Positions 18,890-31,100 of a DNA stretch of 64,000 nucleotides are shown piece after piece. How positions within the stretch are numbered: the stretch's first letter is position 1; each line of letters opens with the position of its first letter. Source of the DNA: Ligula intestinalis (Eukaryota > Platyhelminthes > Cestoda > Diphyllobothriidea > Diphyllobothriidae); assembly GCA_036362985.1 (NCBI GenBank), contig JAYGXS010000004.1:47481001-47545000 (forward strand). Direction: 5' to 3'. A model generated the notes under the pieces. It did not search any database. It was given only the letters and a program-made list of their open reading frames with translations, and was not told the origin of the DNA. The position numbers and the translations under genes are program-made.

Positions 18890-21800
18890 TTCCGGCCTCC
18901 CCCTACAAAGGTTTAAGCAGTAATGTCCCTGAACTGGCCTGTTTGGTCGTCTTACGTGGCTGCCAAACTATCTTGCGGGTCAATTATGGGTTTGGTGGGT
19001 GAACAATCCTATAGTCCTGGGTCGCCTACATGATTACGTGTGGCCCTCGTTGTGGGAAAAGAGAGGAACGGGAAGGTGAAACAGAGAGAGAGGGGAGGAG
19101 AATAGGAAAATTTTGTGGGATAAGGGGAAGAGAGAGTGGGAATAAGGCAGAGTTAAGTGGGAAGAGAGTGGAAAGGATAAGGAGAGCAGAATTACCGGAT
19201 GTAGAGACACACACAGGAATGGATACCCTCACTTGGTTTAGCCCGCAGGCCGAGGCGGTCACCGGGGTGGGGGTGCTAGACAGAGCCTAGTCAGTAAGAG
19301 ACACCGGGGAGACTTTGGTACTAGTTAAGGACCGATACATGGAGCATTCTTTCCTTTGTCTACATTCTCCTTCAACTGATTCTCGTTTCTCTTATTCAGT
19401 ATTTCCTCGGTTCGCCATGAAATCCAAAAAACACTGTTCTGCGTGAATTCCACACACCATCTTTTCTTTCAAAGAAAGCTTTGGTAACGATGAATTGTAG
19501 GGCATCCTAAACGGGAAGGCGAAAAGGAGCCACCCCGAATATTGGTGACTTATGCTTAATGCCAGGAAAACTAGCGCTAGGCCTACTGTTAGGGTTAAGA
19601 TTACAGTAAGAGTGAAGGGTAGGACCAGCATTTATGAGAGGGTTATAATATCTCTGTTATCTCTGTTATAATAAGAGATACATTTAAACTTTCTGTTAAG
19701 GTTGACGATTTTGTTAGGGCGCGCTAATATTTACCCTCCGTGCAATTTTGCCCAAGACAACTTTTTGCTACCTAGACGTATACTGTTTTACGGGGCTATA
19801 CAAGTAATTTTTACCCTGGATGCACAAGCTGGCAACATCAAAAGTGGTTCGACTACAAAGACGACACAATCAAACTTCTCCTAGGCAAGAAGAGGCCACA
19901 CAAGCACTGCGTCAACAACGAAAGCAAAACAGCACAATTATGATGCTGGCGTTTCAGGTGGCAACGGATGCGGGTGTTGAAAAATGCCTGGTCGACTAAC
20001 AGGGCAAAAGAACTCCGTGCTGAAATGAATAACTTATTCGCCGTCATCAAGGTGTTCTACTCCGCCTAATCAAGGTGCAATATACAAAGATAAGCTCAGG
20101 CGGAACAAACTTGACATAATGCATATTCTGTGCCCCTTACCCGACTATACCAGGAGCGCCCTAAACTACCCATCTGGAATTTGCGAGACATCCGTAAACA
20201 GACTGTCTTAAGAGGCGTATCACTCTGGCTTTTCTTACCCACCACTTCTGTGGTTTATAATGAAAGTAGGATCTACCTCGAGAATATGGATCCCCTCTCC
20301 GATAGTGAAAGCGGCCTTGGGCTAAACTTAATGCAAGATCTGACTGTTACCTGAAACCTAATCTCAACCACTCCTGGAATTTAATGCAAGTCCGTTTTTA
20401 TTATTGAGTAGTTCATATTACTGTATCCAACCGAATGCATTTCAAATGGTGTTCAATGGACAAACTCGGGACATCCAAATTTTCGAATACATATTTGTTA
20501 GTGCCAGGACGGCAATATCTATATTAAGGCAAAGTATCCTCAACGGCCATCGGGTAAGAGAGCGTATTTGTCTGCAGACAAGAGAATTGCATACAGTTTT
20601 ATTGGTCTGTAGGCTTTCTTTTCACAAGCAATTTCCTGTAAGTAAAACAAGTACAAGCATCTGACATTTATTTCTATTTGTTCTTTTTACATTCACCCTA
20701 AATGACTTCTCGTTTACCTCACTCCCCATGATTCCTTTTTGCGACGAATTAAATAAGAAACCTGAATAAGGGGAATTGCTTTTAAGGCGGCCTCACAAGA
20801 AAGCCTTGCAAAATTGCATTACGGTACGCAGGACATCTGTGCAACGATGCCATTTTAACTATGCTTTTGGCCTCGGGGACCGAGCCAACCCGGCATTTTA
20901 CAAAATGCCACGTTAGCAGGCAACTCTTCATCGCGTGTCAGATTTATTGAAGCAAGTAGGCGTCCCGCAGCATGTGGTTCACTAACCCTCCCTTCACCCG
21001 TGGCAGGCCTTATTTAAACCGACCGGGCGTAGTGGCTCTCCCTAGACTACAATTCGCCCAACGCCAACAGGGTCCTACTCTAGTGCTTAAACAATCCTAC
21101 CATTCTCCGCGAACTCTAATCCACAAGGAAGCCATGCTGTGGTGAATTTTGTTATTTGGGCTAATTAACGTTGACTCCAGGGTGCGAGTATTAATCGTCA
21201 ACTACGGTCATTTCCCGAAGTGTCTTATAATTAGTAGACTTAAGAGGTTAGTCGTGGATGAAGCCTTTTCTTGCTCTCGAGTGATCGGACTTAAGCCAAC
21301 GACTTCTCAATCATTCCCTCATGCTGCCTTTCAAGTTGCATGAAAACCTGCGCGTTGACGCCGATAGAGTCTTCCACCTGCTCGCCTTTATCAAGATGCT
21401 TCCCTTTGAAAGTTGCTTTGCATCTACGAATCACAGCAAATGATTAGCACTTTGGGAACTTTTTCTCCCCTTCACTTGTCAAACCTGTCGAAATTGCAAT
21501 AGGATCTCAATGAAGCGCGTTAAAAAGCGCAGATAAGAGCTCTACAAATAAACAAACTTATCAGAACGCTCCACCAAATTCATCGGGTCGTATGCAAACT
21601 GGACGTCAAGGTTCAGGGCCCAAGATGCGGAAGAAGGGACCAACCCGTCATGATGCACCAAAAGCACGAGGTCATTTGCCGTAAATAGGACATCCCGGAC
21701 AGATAGTTAGAGAGGTTGCAGCACAATAGCGATCGAAGGCACACAATTGTGGAACCGAGCACTGCTCACGTATGGTTTTCGTCCCGTTTGAAATTATCGG

Positions 21801-22019
21801 CTTCGGGTGATTTCGTGAAAATTTGGAGGCACCACTACCAAGAAGCAGGCAAATATAGTGAAGGTCCACAAGGCTCGTGTCAAACACACCAGAACGAAGG
21901 AACAGCAAAAAGTTTGGAGCACATATTTTGCCATTCGCATGAAGAAAGGACCCGGAAACAAGAAAAAAGCATAGAAAAACGTCATATAAAGCCTCTCTTC
22001 TACTATTTGGGGAGGCTTA
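18890..22019. other. intergenic region downstream of DNAI3, unassigned repeats
   Basis: No supported gene. It holds a purine-rich patch of AGGAG/GAGAG type at 19045-19190, a sequence at 20470-20560 that recurs near 58900 (TTTGTTAG.GCCAGGA.GGCA), and a GC-richer piece at 20860-21140 that looks like part of an unclassified repeat. Frames here are short and without motifs. Confidence 0.5.
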
Positions 22020-22133
22020 TTATGCGGGTGCAGCTTCTGGTTGGGCTGCCATCGTATCTTCGTCGTCTTCTTGATACAGACCCAGGGCTCGTAGGAACTC
22101 CCGCTCACCAGCCAAGTAGACATCGTATTCTGC
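22020..22133 (-). CDS. DNAI3: DNAI3 coding exon 7 (C-terminus, stop)
   Basis: 114 nt ending in TAA (22020-22022). It encodes AEYDVYLAGEREFLRALGLY and an acidic tail, matching the vertebrate KMDYESYLELEKTVLINLGL segment. The acceptor is placed at GGTTGAAG, the only AG that keeps the frame; its pyrimidine tract is modest. Confidence 0.82.
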   Translation of the reverse strand, partial: AEYDVYLAGEREFLRALGLYQEDDEDTMAAQPEAAPA

Positions 22134-25100
22134 CTTCAACCGGGAAAATGTACGTGAGTTAGCGGAAACCATGTGGAAAACTTATGAGTGGAATCACGGA
22201 ACAACATACCATGTCAAACAAATTCATAAAGAGTAAGTCGAGTGCTCAGAAAATCCGAGTACTCTATAAGACTTAGAGGAAAATCAAGCAGCATTAGGGA
22301 TCATGCATTTCTATCGGTTTGCCAGTACAACTTAGGATCAAATAAACGAATAGCTGCCGATGTGGGCATTCACATTTAAAACCGAGATCGGATCGAATGA
22401 GAATTAATAGTCCACATGCACCATTAGAGCATCTGAAGACTCCCATTCTATCACTTTAAGCAGGAGTTGGCGGAATGAGGAAAGTAAATTAACCAAAAAC
22501 GTTATATAATTCTCCATTCATTTTGAACAACTTAGTTCTGCTCGGACAGTCTGAGAGGTCCAGGGCTTTAACTTTCAAATTGCCTCGTATATACTAACGG
22601 ATCAAGGGCTATGGGAGCAAATTCGTTCAACAAAATATATACTAGAAATGGCGACGTCGGTTGTAGTGTGGGAAAGTTCAAGGGCCAAAGTCAACAAGGA
22701 TACTCCGGGCTTACCCTCCACTTTTTCAAAATCTCTTCCTCTGACAGTTTTCCCACAGTAGCGATGCCTGCCATTCGTTTGTTTTCGTTTTCCTTTTCAA
22801 TGCGCTCTTGCTCTCGCTTGTTCCACCTAGCCAACACAAATTCTCTCCTTCGAACCTCCCTCTCGATGTAGGTAGTCATAGCATCCAGTTCCGTGGCTCC
22901 GCAGACTTTCATTCGGTGTGGCACCTAGGCAGAAACGAAAGGCTTCGACAGGAATGCAGAGCACAAGTTCAGCCAAAATAACAGCAAAAAATCCCCAGAA
23001 GTATGGCAAACGTGTTGATGAAAGTTCGCCAATCGTTAACGGAACCCACTTGTCCCACTTTGCCTTGTGGTTCACCTCGATCCCTGCACGGAGCCACACA
23101 AAAGCTAGTAGTTGCCGCACAGTAACACTGCAGGTAAAGAGATGGGCGACTGGAAAGGACATTTCTGGCCAATTAGTCGTCATCAGCCAGCCATACCCAA
23201 ACCAAAGCAGTGCACTAAACGCGGCTCGAACAGACGACATTTTGATCAAAGTCCAACGCTCTGATGAGTGGGCCACGGACTCTTTATATACGTCTTGTAT
23301 ACGTAAGAAATTCGCATATGCACACCGCATTTACTTGTAGTGTAGGGTGCCCGCGTTTTTTGAGGTGTACAACGAGCATCTTAAGAAAAATCAACAAGAA
23401 AGTGCATTCTACCTTTTGACTCTTTTGGCAGCTTGAACACTGGTCAAGAAACGAACGACCCAACATCTGCTTAGGACTGCCAGCCTAATTGACTTGGTTG
23501 TATTTTTATCTGTTTAATATTTCGTGTTTTACCAGCGTGGGCCATTGGGTTTAAATTACGTCAAATCCAATAAATCATGACTCTCGATCGAAACGAAAGA
23601 CTCTTCCGCATTGAACCCTCGATTATACACGTAGAAGAGGACTACAAACTGGAGATGCTGATCATCATTGTCTTAGTTTCAGCATCCAGTAATGCATAAA
23701 TAATTTGTGTCCAATTAGCCAATCTATATTTGTGACAAAAGCGAACGAACCTATCTCATTTAAGCCGTAAAAGGTAGTAGACAAGAATAAGTAACAACAA
23801 ACATACCGTAGATTTGCTATCTCATTAAATGTGGACTGTAAGTTCAAAATTTGTTTTCGGTTGGAAGAGTCACCTTCAATAGTGTTGTAATATTAATACT
23901 TATTGTATTACATACTTCCGAGATATTTCAGTCACTTCAGCATATGGGCTTTCTAATGAGCGTTTTTACGACCGCATGCAAAAGGTATCTTCTGTAAAAT
24001 ATGGCTATGCATTCATGCGTTTTTCAATGAATTTTTGATGCCCTCTTAAATTAACATATATTTTACAGAAAATGTGTACAAAAATTACAATAATTTGGCT
24101 GAAACATACGTCTTCTTTAAAATGCATACTTGAAGAGATGCTACCTTTCGTTTTCTAAAAGTTGTGTGATTTTTCTACAAAAAAAAGCCTTGTATCTGTC
24201 CATTTACTACTGCTACTTGTAAAGTATACAACATGGTCTTTACCAACGATAACATTTTATGAGTCGCTATGAGGTCTTCATAATATGCTTTTCTTTACAC
24301 GGAGGGTAAACAGCATGCAGTTTTGAAACCTCAAATGCAAGTGGAAGGGCAGGCCGGTCTCAAAATTATTCAGGAAATGATGGTTTTTAAACCGAAAGCA
24401 AACACTGTGATCAAGATGACATTTACAAATAAATTAGTCTTAGAAATAATACTTTGTCTGTATTCCGTAAAATTAATTTTGAATTTATCAGAGCATCGCG
24501 AATGAATACAAAAATTATAATGCTTAACTAATCATTTTTAAGAAATTGTATTTTTTTGCATACGAAGCTTATTAAAAAGTCTGCATGTTGACGTGATGTG
24601 AATATTTGAGGGTTATTCCGCACGTTAATGACTATCACAATCCCAGTAAGGAAAGCTTTTTAAATGTAAAACCCATTTTAAAATGTAGCTTGCCTTTTTC
24701 TGAGATGGCACACATATTGTAGGGGGAGGGAGGTAGACTACGATGATTAATTATTTGTTGGTAATCCTGGGCAGTTGCCTATTGCGCCAACCGCAGCTTA
24801 TTTCAGTCCTGCAATCGAGCTAGATCAGTGACCGCCACTCCTCGGTGACTTCTAATATTCTCGGACGTGATCCCGCGCTTCAGTGGTAAAGCATTGATTC
24901 AAGGACCGAATATGGTCATGGCAGGTTCAACTCTTGGGTCTACCGAGTCTCAGGTTGGGGTATGATCAGCAGCTTATAACAAGTAAAGCAGAAATGATCA
25001 TTCTGGTCTCACTTGGCACAGTCTGTAATACTTCTCAGTATATAGAACACTGTGCCAATCCTGCAGTTTTTTGTCGGTAGCCAGGTTTGCGAACCTTGTT

Positions 25101-28100
25101 AGCACGGTTTAGTGCACTTTACTGAGGAATATCATGAAAGTGTTGCCTCTTGTATATGCTATTGTCCAGTGTTCGTCAGTGTCATGAAAAAAACGGGCAT
25201 GGACGACTACTTAAAATTTTACTTGGTCGGAGCCTTGAATATCATCAGAGGAACTTGGTAAGGAAAGTTCATACGTAATACCATAGTATCATATAACCCA
25301 GAAATCTTTAATGCACGAACGATGACAATGGATAAAATAGTTATTTTGCATGTAGAGATTGAAAAAAAATATGTCATTCAATGGATACGCTACCTCTAAA
25401 ATGGAAAGGACTAACTTTCATTTTACCAGTGGTCCTATGAAACAGTACTCTGGGGTGATGTTACAGTATGCTGATACACATCCGCTATCCTTACCAAGGA
25501 CTTGACTAAAACAAAGGGTAAAATAAGTGGAAGACTTAACTGTGTGTGCCCTTGAGATAAGTGACAGAAGAGCGCCAATGGACCCGACTTCGGGAGAGCG
25601 CCGCTCTCTCTGCCTTACCGGCAGGACTTGTCATGTTTCCATACTGGCAATTAATAGATTTTTGGTCTTTTTCTAACACTGTCACGCACAGATTAAGTCA
25701 AATTAGCACGTATAAATCCAAGATGATCAGCATTCCACACACAGTTGCCATAAAGTTCGACTTCCCAGCGAAAATCCAGTAAAGCATAAAAACAAATATT
25801 TTGGGGCGAAGCGGACTGCAAAACCTATGCATGCGCCGATGATTCTTTCTCATGCTAAAAGACAAAATAATGATTTACAACAACAGCATATTATTGACAC
25901 AGTGAAAGGTCCTGGGAATGGTTAATCATGGTTTACCTGCCGTCATCCGCCAGTGATGCATTAACCCTAGCTGCTGGTACCCTGGACGGCCGAACCCGGA
26001 CCCAGTGGGTCATCAGTCCGTCCTAGTTACAAATCGACAGTCTGTGTGGGCCCTAATTCCGGGGACTCAACGCAAAATGCAATTGCCGGTATTTTTTGGT
26101 ACAATCATACGTTTATAGTTTTGTCATCTTGAAACTTACAATCAGCACACGGAGAGCTCCGTGCATATCACCGACGGCCATGAGTTGTTTCTTGCCTTCA
26201 ACTTTGATGGCGATCGAAGTGAGAGCGGAAGCCGAGACATTCTGCATCAAAGCTGGCTCGTGGGTCTTATCCAAGAGGTCCCAGCTCTCCAGAGTACCAT
26301 CAGCGCGGAGGACGAAAAAGACGGAAGGTCGAGTGGGTGACCAACAACCACCTGTAGAACAGTGTAAAAAATTGGACTGAAGTGCTGTCCAGTGTAAAGG
26401 AAGTTACTCAACCAACCTGCAGACGTATTTCTGACGATAGCGAGTAGTTAAGCCTACCGCCCTGATTAAAGTACATTACCACTTTTAAGCAATCGAAAGC
26501 AAGGCTTTGTGATGCGTTCTACTATGCAGTGGAATTCCTATTTCATGGAATGTAAACCAAATTCTGAAACTTGGTTTCGATTTGAACAAATTACCTAGCT
26601 AGAATTGTAATATTAATTAGTCTGCAACCTAATCCCAAGCTATATCAGTCGCGCCAGGATGATGGATTTTGAATGAGCTTATTTCTGACCATCTGAAAAA
26701 TGTAAACTCCGTAAAAATGACCACGTAAAAAGTATCTCCTATAAATTCAAATACATTCTACAGAAAACCTGTGCCCTTTTCATATTTCATACTCGAAAAG
26801 TGGTATCTTTTAGTTTTAAAAAGTGAATAAACTGTCGAATAATCTTGTACCCTACCGGCCATTGCACTTTCATTTAAGGCTTCCAAAATGCATGCTGTAT
26901 AGATTCTATCTAGGGAACTTTACACATTTCCCTACGGTATGAACTTTTGTAGTGGATGGGGATCATGATGTATGCTTTATAGACAGCATTAATAAATTGA
27001 CGGATACGATGATTCGTGAATGAACATTTCATGGTCTTGACAAATCTAATAATTGGTAATTTCTTAGAGACCGAAAGATGTCCTCTCTTCAAGTATACAC
27101 TTGGAAAAAGTGCAATTTTCTACAAGACGAGCAAGAATATTTTGTGCATCTCTTCTAGAAAATATATTTGAATTTACGAAGACATTGACAACCAATGCGA
27201 ATAATGCACACTACTTATGCGTTCATTTTTACAGGTAAGTTTTGTGCCGGCGTTCGGAAAAAATTCGTTCAGAAGCCGGCACCCTGGCGTGACTGAATTA
27301 CCCTGGAATTAGACCGCACGGAAATCACCATTACAATCTCACTTAAGCTATTTGTTTGAGTCGGGAATAAGTTTTGGATTATGACTCATAATTAATGAGC
27401 TAGGAAATCTAATTTACATGCAAAGGTTACGTTCTGAGGAACCACGACAGATGTTCACCGATGCTTTCGTTGAAGGTGCCCCCCTCCCCCTTGATTTCGG
27501 TAATTTCACCAACCCTGCAGCAGCTGAACCAAAGGTCGATCTCGGGTTCAGAAACACAACGCTAATCTTACAACCCTAGCAAGGACTGTGTTCGGAAGGC
27601 TATTGAACCTCGAATAAGAAGTCTCCACGTCCATGCTCTGGATATAAATTGCATTGGGCTCGTAAATTTGCACTGCTACTGAAGCACCGCATGGTTATTC
27701 TATGAAGGCCCTTGAGAGCAGACGAGATTAGGCGAGTTTTACGTGTATTTTGCGGTTAACTCCATGCCGGTGGCAAGGGTTTTAATTTACAATCTGCCTA
27801 CCGAATACGCCGATAGCGACTATTGAGATTTCTCCACTTATAGGGGCTCCGATCGGAACGATAACCGATCGAGGAGATTTCGATATGTGGGAAATTCAGT
27901 GCTCAAAACAGTTCCAAAAGTAAATGGAGGGACATGTGTTTGTGAGAGCTTGGCATGTATTCCAGAATACATGCCTGTGGAATCCATCATGCATTAATGT
28001 CAAAATACCAATGTTCATCTTTATGAACTTAGTCAGCACTGCACCACAGCCAAACAGCCTCCCTAGCTATTACAGGTGTGCTATTTCATTAAATTTTGCC

Positions 28101-31100
28101 AAAATTTTAAAATATGTTTTCAATTAGTAAAGACTTGTAAGTAGTACAAAGCTTCACAGTTATTTCAGTCATATCTGGAGGCTAACTTTTGAACAATCCT
28201 CTGCCAGCCAATTGCCAACAGTCAAATCTGTAAAAAGAATTGCCACTTAAGTAGCAGAACGTTTTTCACTGATTTGATATGCCTTTGTAATTTCGCATAC
28301 ATTTGATGGAAACCATAATTTCTTGTATTCAGTTGATGGTAGGTGACGTCGTATATTGATTTTGCGCTCGAAGAGACGATAGTTTTTGGTTTTAAAGAAG
28401 TTTATGACTATTGGATTTTTAAAGGTTGTCCATTCACGAAGCCTCATATCTGTACAATGATTAATACTGATATAAAGCATGCAACAATTTCCACATGAAC
28501 CGCAAAATATTATGAGCCTTTTAAGACTTCTTCTTAACAGCATATAAAAAGGTATGATTTTTCTTTCATGCAAAATATCTGCCCTGTAGTTTGTAAACTG
28601 TAAATTCAGGTGTAACAGCAGGTCAGATTCAAAATTATTTGGGAATTCAAAATTGTTTGAAAACCACAAAACACTATCCCTTCCAGTACTCCCTTTGAAG
28701 GAGACGTCATTTACAACCAGGTGCGTATACGAAAGTATATACGCCCATCGAGAATCAGAGAGACAAAAACATGTAAATTAAGTTAATATTTTTTACAAAG
28801 AGTGATTTGTACAGTCGGTCGGAAGGAAACCCGTCCAAAAGCTGGCATCCTGGTCTGTCGCAAAACAATTAATCGTACAACCCAACTTCTGCAATCATTT
28901 CTATTCCAAAATATATCTTCGAATTTCGGTTAAAAGCTCGTATAATAACACTTCTACAATATACCCTTCCCTCGAGACTGAAAATCTTCTTTTAGATATT
29001 TCAACTGCAAAAGTACCTGTATACGCCTTGTGACAAGCACAGGAGGATATGAGGGGACCCGTATTGACACCCTCTTTCCAAAGAGACCAGGTCCACCCAC
29101 CAATACAGAGCAGGACTTCTGGAAGGAAGGGTGAGCGGTTGATGTAGGAGATGGGACCGTCGTGTTGGGTTGCAAAGAACACGGGCATGGTGGTCTGCAT
29201 CTTAGCCGTCTGTGTGTCCTTCTGAGGCATCCAATCAACATACACAATATCACCATCCTCTGTGCCCACATAAAGGTGTGTGTTTACGCCCTCGAGTGGC
29301 GGTAATTTAGCTAATCCAATTTTGGTGGGATCCTTCTCGGCCGCCGTCTTCTTCTTAATGTTGGCGCGCGTTTCCAAAATGGACCTGTCACCTTGTCGCT
29401 CCTAGGAGGTGAGGAAATTTTTGGCCTAGATTCCTTGTCAGTAAAATAGTTAAAGCAGGTACTATATCCTGAGAGGTCAACGTAAATAAGGAAGATTGTT
29501 TCCATTTCAAAAACATTATCTAGGTAGAATTGCAGGATTGGTTATCATGCAGTCTACTCCCAAGATATTTCAGTCATGTCAATGTGCTTGGTTTCAAACA
29601 AGCCTCATTTTGACCACCTACAAACTGACTACTCTGTAAAACAATTGCTATTTAAGTTTAATGAATTTCCCTCATGGATTTTCAATGCCCTCTTAAAATT
29701 AAAGAATACTTTATCGAAAAAATGCGACAACTGGAACAAGAGTTTTATTTTCCTGACGTTTCGGATTCCATCTGGAATCCTTAATCATAGGTAATGGTAG
29801 CATAGTCATAGTCATGCGAAGATAGGGTTAAAACATGCACAGGTTGCATGGTCTTTATAGTTCATAGTGGTCATCTGCGTGCGTAATATAATTATCTACT
29901 CCTGTAGCCACCGCTTGGGTCTTAATTGGTGCGGCACTGACTTCACACTTCGCGTTCGACTCGCTAATTGTCACAGTTGCCTTGTCAGCGTCGGATGCGA
30001 GCCTGATAATTGCGCAACAATTATGCCCACTGTCGTCAAACTTGTTGGTGCACCCAGCTTTCACACCTGACTGCTTCTCTTGCCCAGTTTATTACAAAAT
30101 GAAATACAATATTTCTCCTAATCTAAATTTTGGGGCTGTAATTTGCTGCCAATTAGTACAACAAAGCATATTTTGTGCAATGTTTTTATAAAGGAGGTTC
30201 AAATATACAAGGACATCAAAAATCCGTAAGGTTGACTCTTACAACATCTGCAGTCATCGTTACAAAGTGTTTTTTTTGCAGGCCACCGGAAAGAACCCCA
30301 GTTATATGACTGTAACATATTGTGATAAGGCTGTACGATAACTGATATTTCAACCCAACTTATTATTTTTGAAAACGAGGGCATAGTTTAGAATTTTGGT
30401 TCATATAGCCTGAACGATCACTGAGAGATTGACTTGATTGAATTGATGAAAATGCCACAGGAAAAAAGGTATTTATAGGCCAGCCATTTACCCCGACAGT
30501 GGGAAGCAATTAGCAGACCCAATCATACACACAGAATGTTCTGTGTATCATGACAGTGTTTCTTTAATAAGAGGTCGCGTTAATTTTGGAGATACTGATG
30601 CCCAATTGAATACGGCATGGCCATAAAATCGCAGTTCATAACTTTCAGTTATCGATGTTCTTAGTAGTTTTTATGTTTTTAGCTTGTTTCTGTCTAAGCA
30701 TTCACTTTCCCTTTCATGACTGAGGGTCAGGGTGCAATGGCTCCTTCTTAAAGTGGCCGCCAGGTCTGTCCGAACCGTCCATCTGGTAGCCTGGTACATG
30801 TAGTGGGGACGAGATCATGTTTGGAACGCTCATACTCACTTTAAGTCTTTTTAGTCACCGCATCTAGGGACATCTCTAGCCATTCTGACTTTGTCTTGTG
30901 TCAGAACAAGATGGGTGTGTAGTTGCCCCTAGCATGCACTTGGAACTCAAGATCAGCCGCTGACACATGGCGCCTTTGGCCAGCGCGCCCACTGCCGCAT
31001 GGGGCTATGCGCTAACTCGGTGACCGTGGCCGCACGCCCTCGCTAGCCAACCTTCGCTTATCTCAAGGTCGCACCACGACCCCTAGTCTATACATTAGCC

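Noticed and set aside
22918..23340. Plus-strand frame of 140 codons and minus-strand frame of 167 codons here
   Set aside because: They span DNAI3 exon 6 flank and a SINE; neither resembles a protein family.
28247..28669. Minus-strand frame of 140 codons in a DNAI3 intron
   Set aside because: It lies in an AT-rich repeat whose other copies do not keep the frame, has no recognised motif and an AT-driven composition (Asn, Ile, Lys, Phe).
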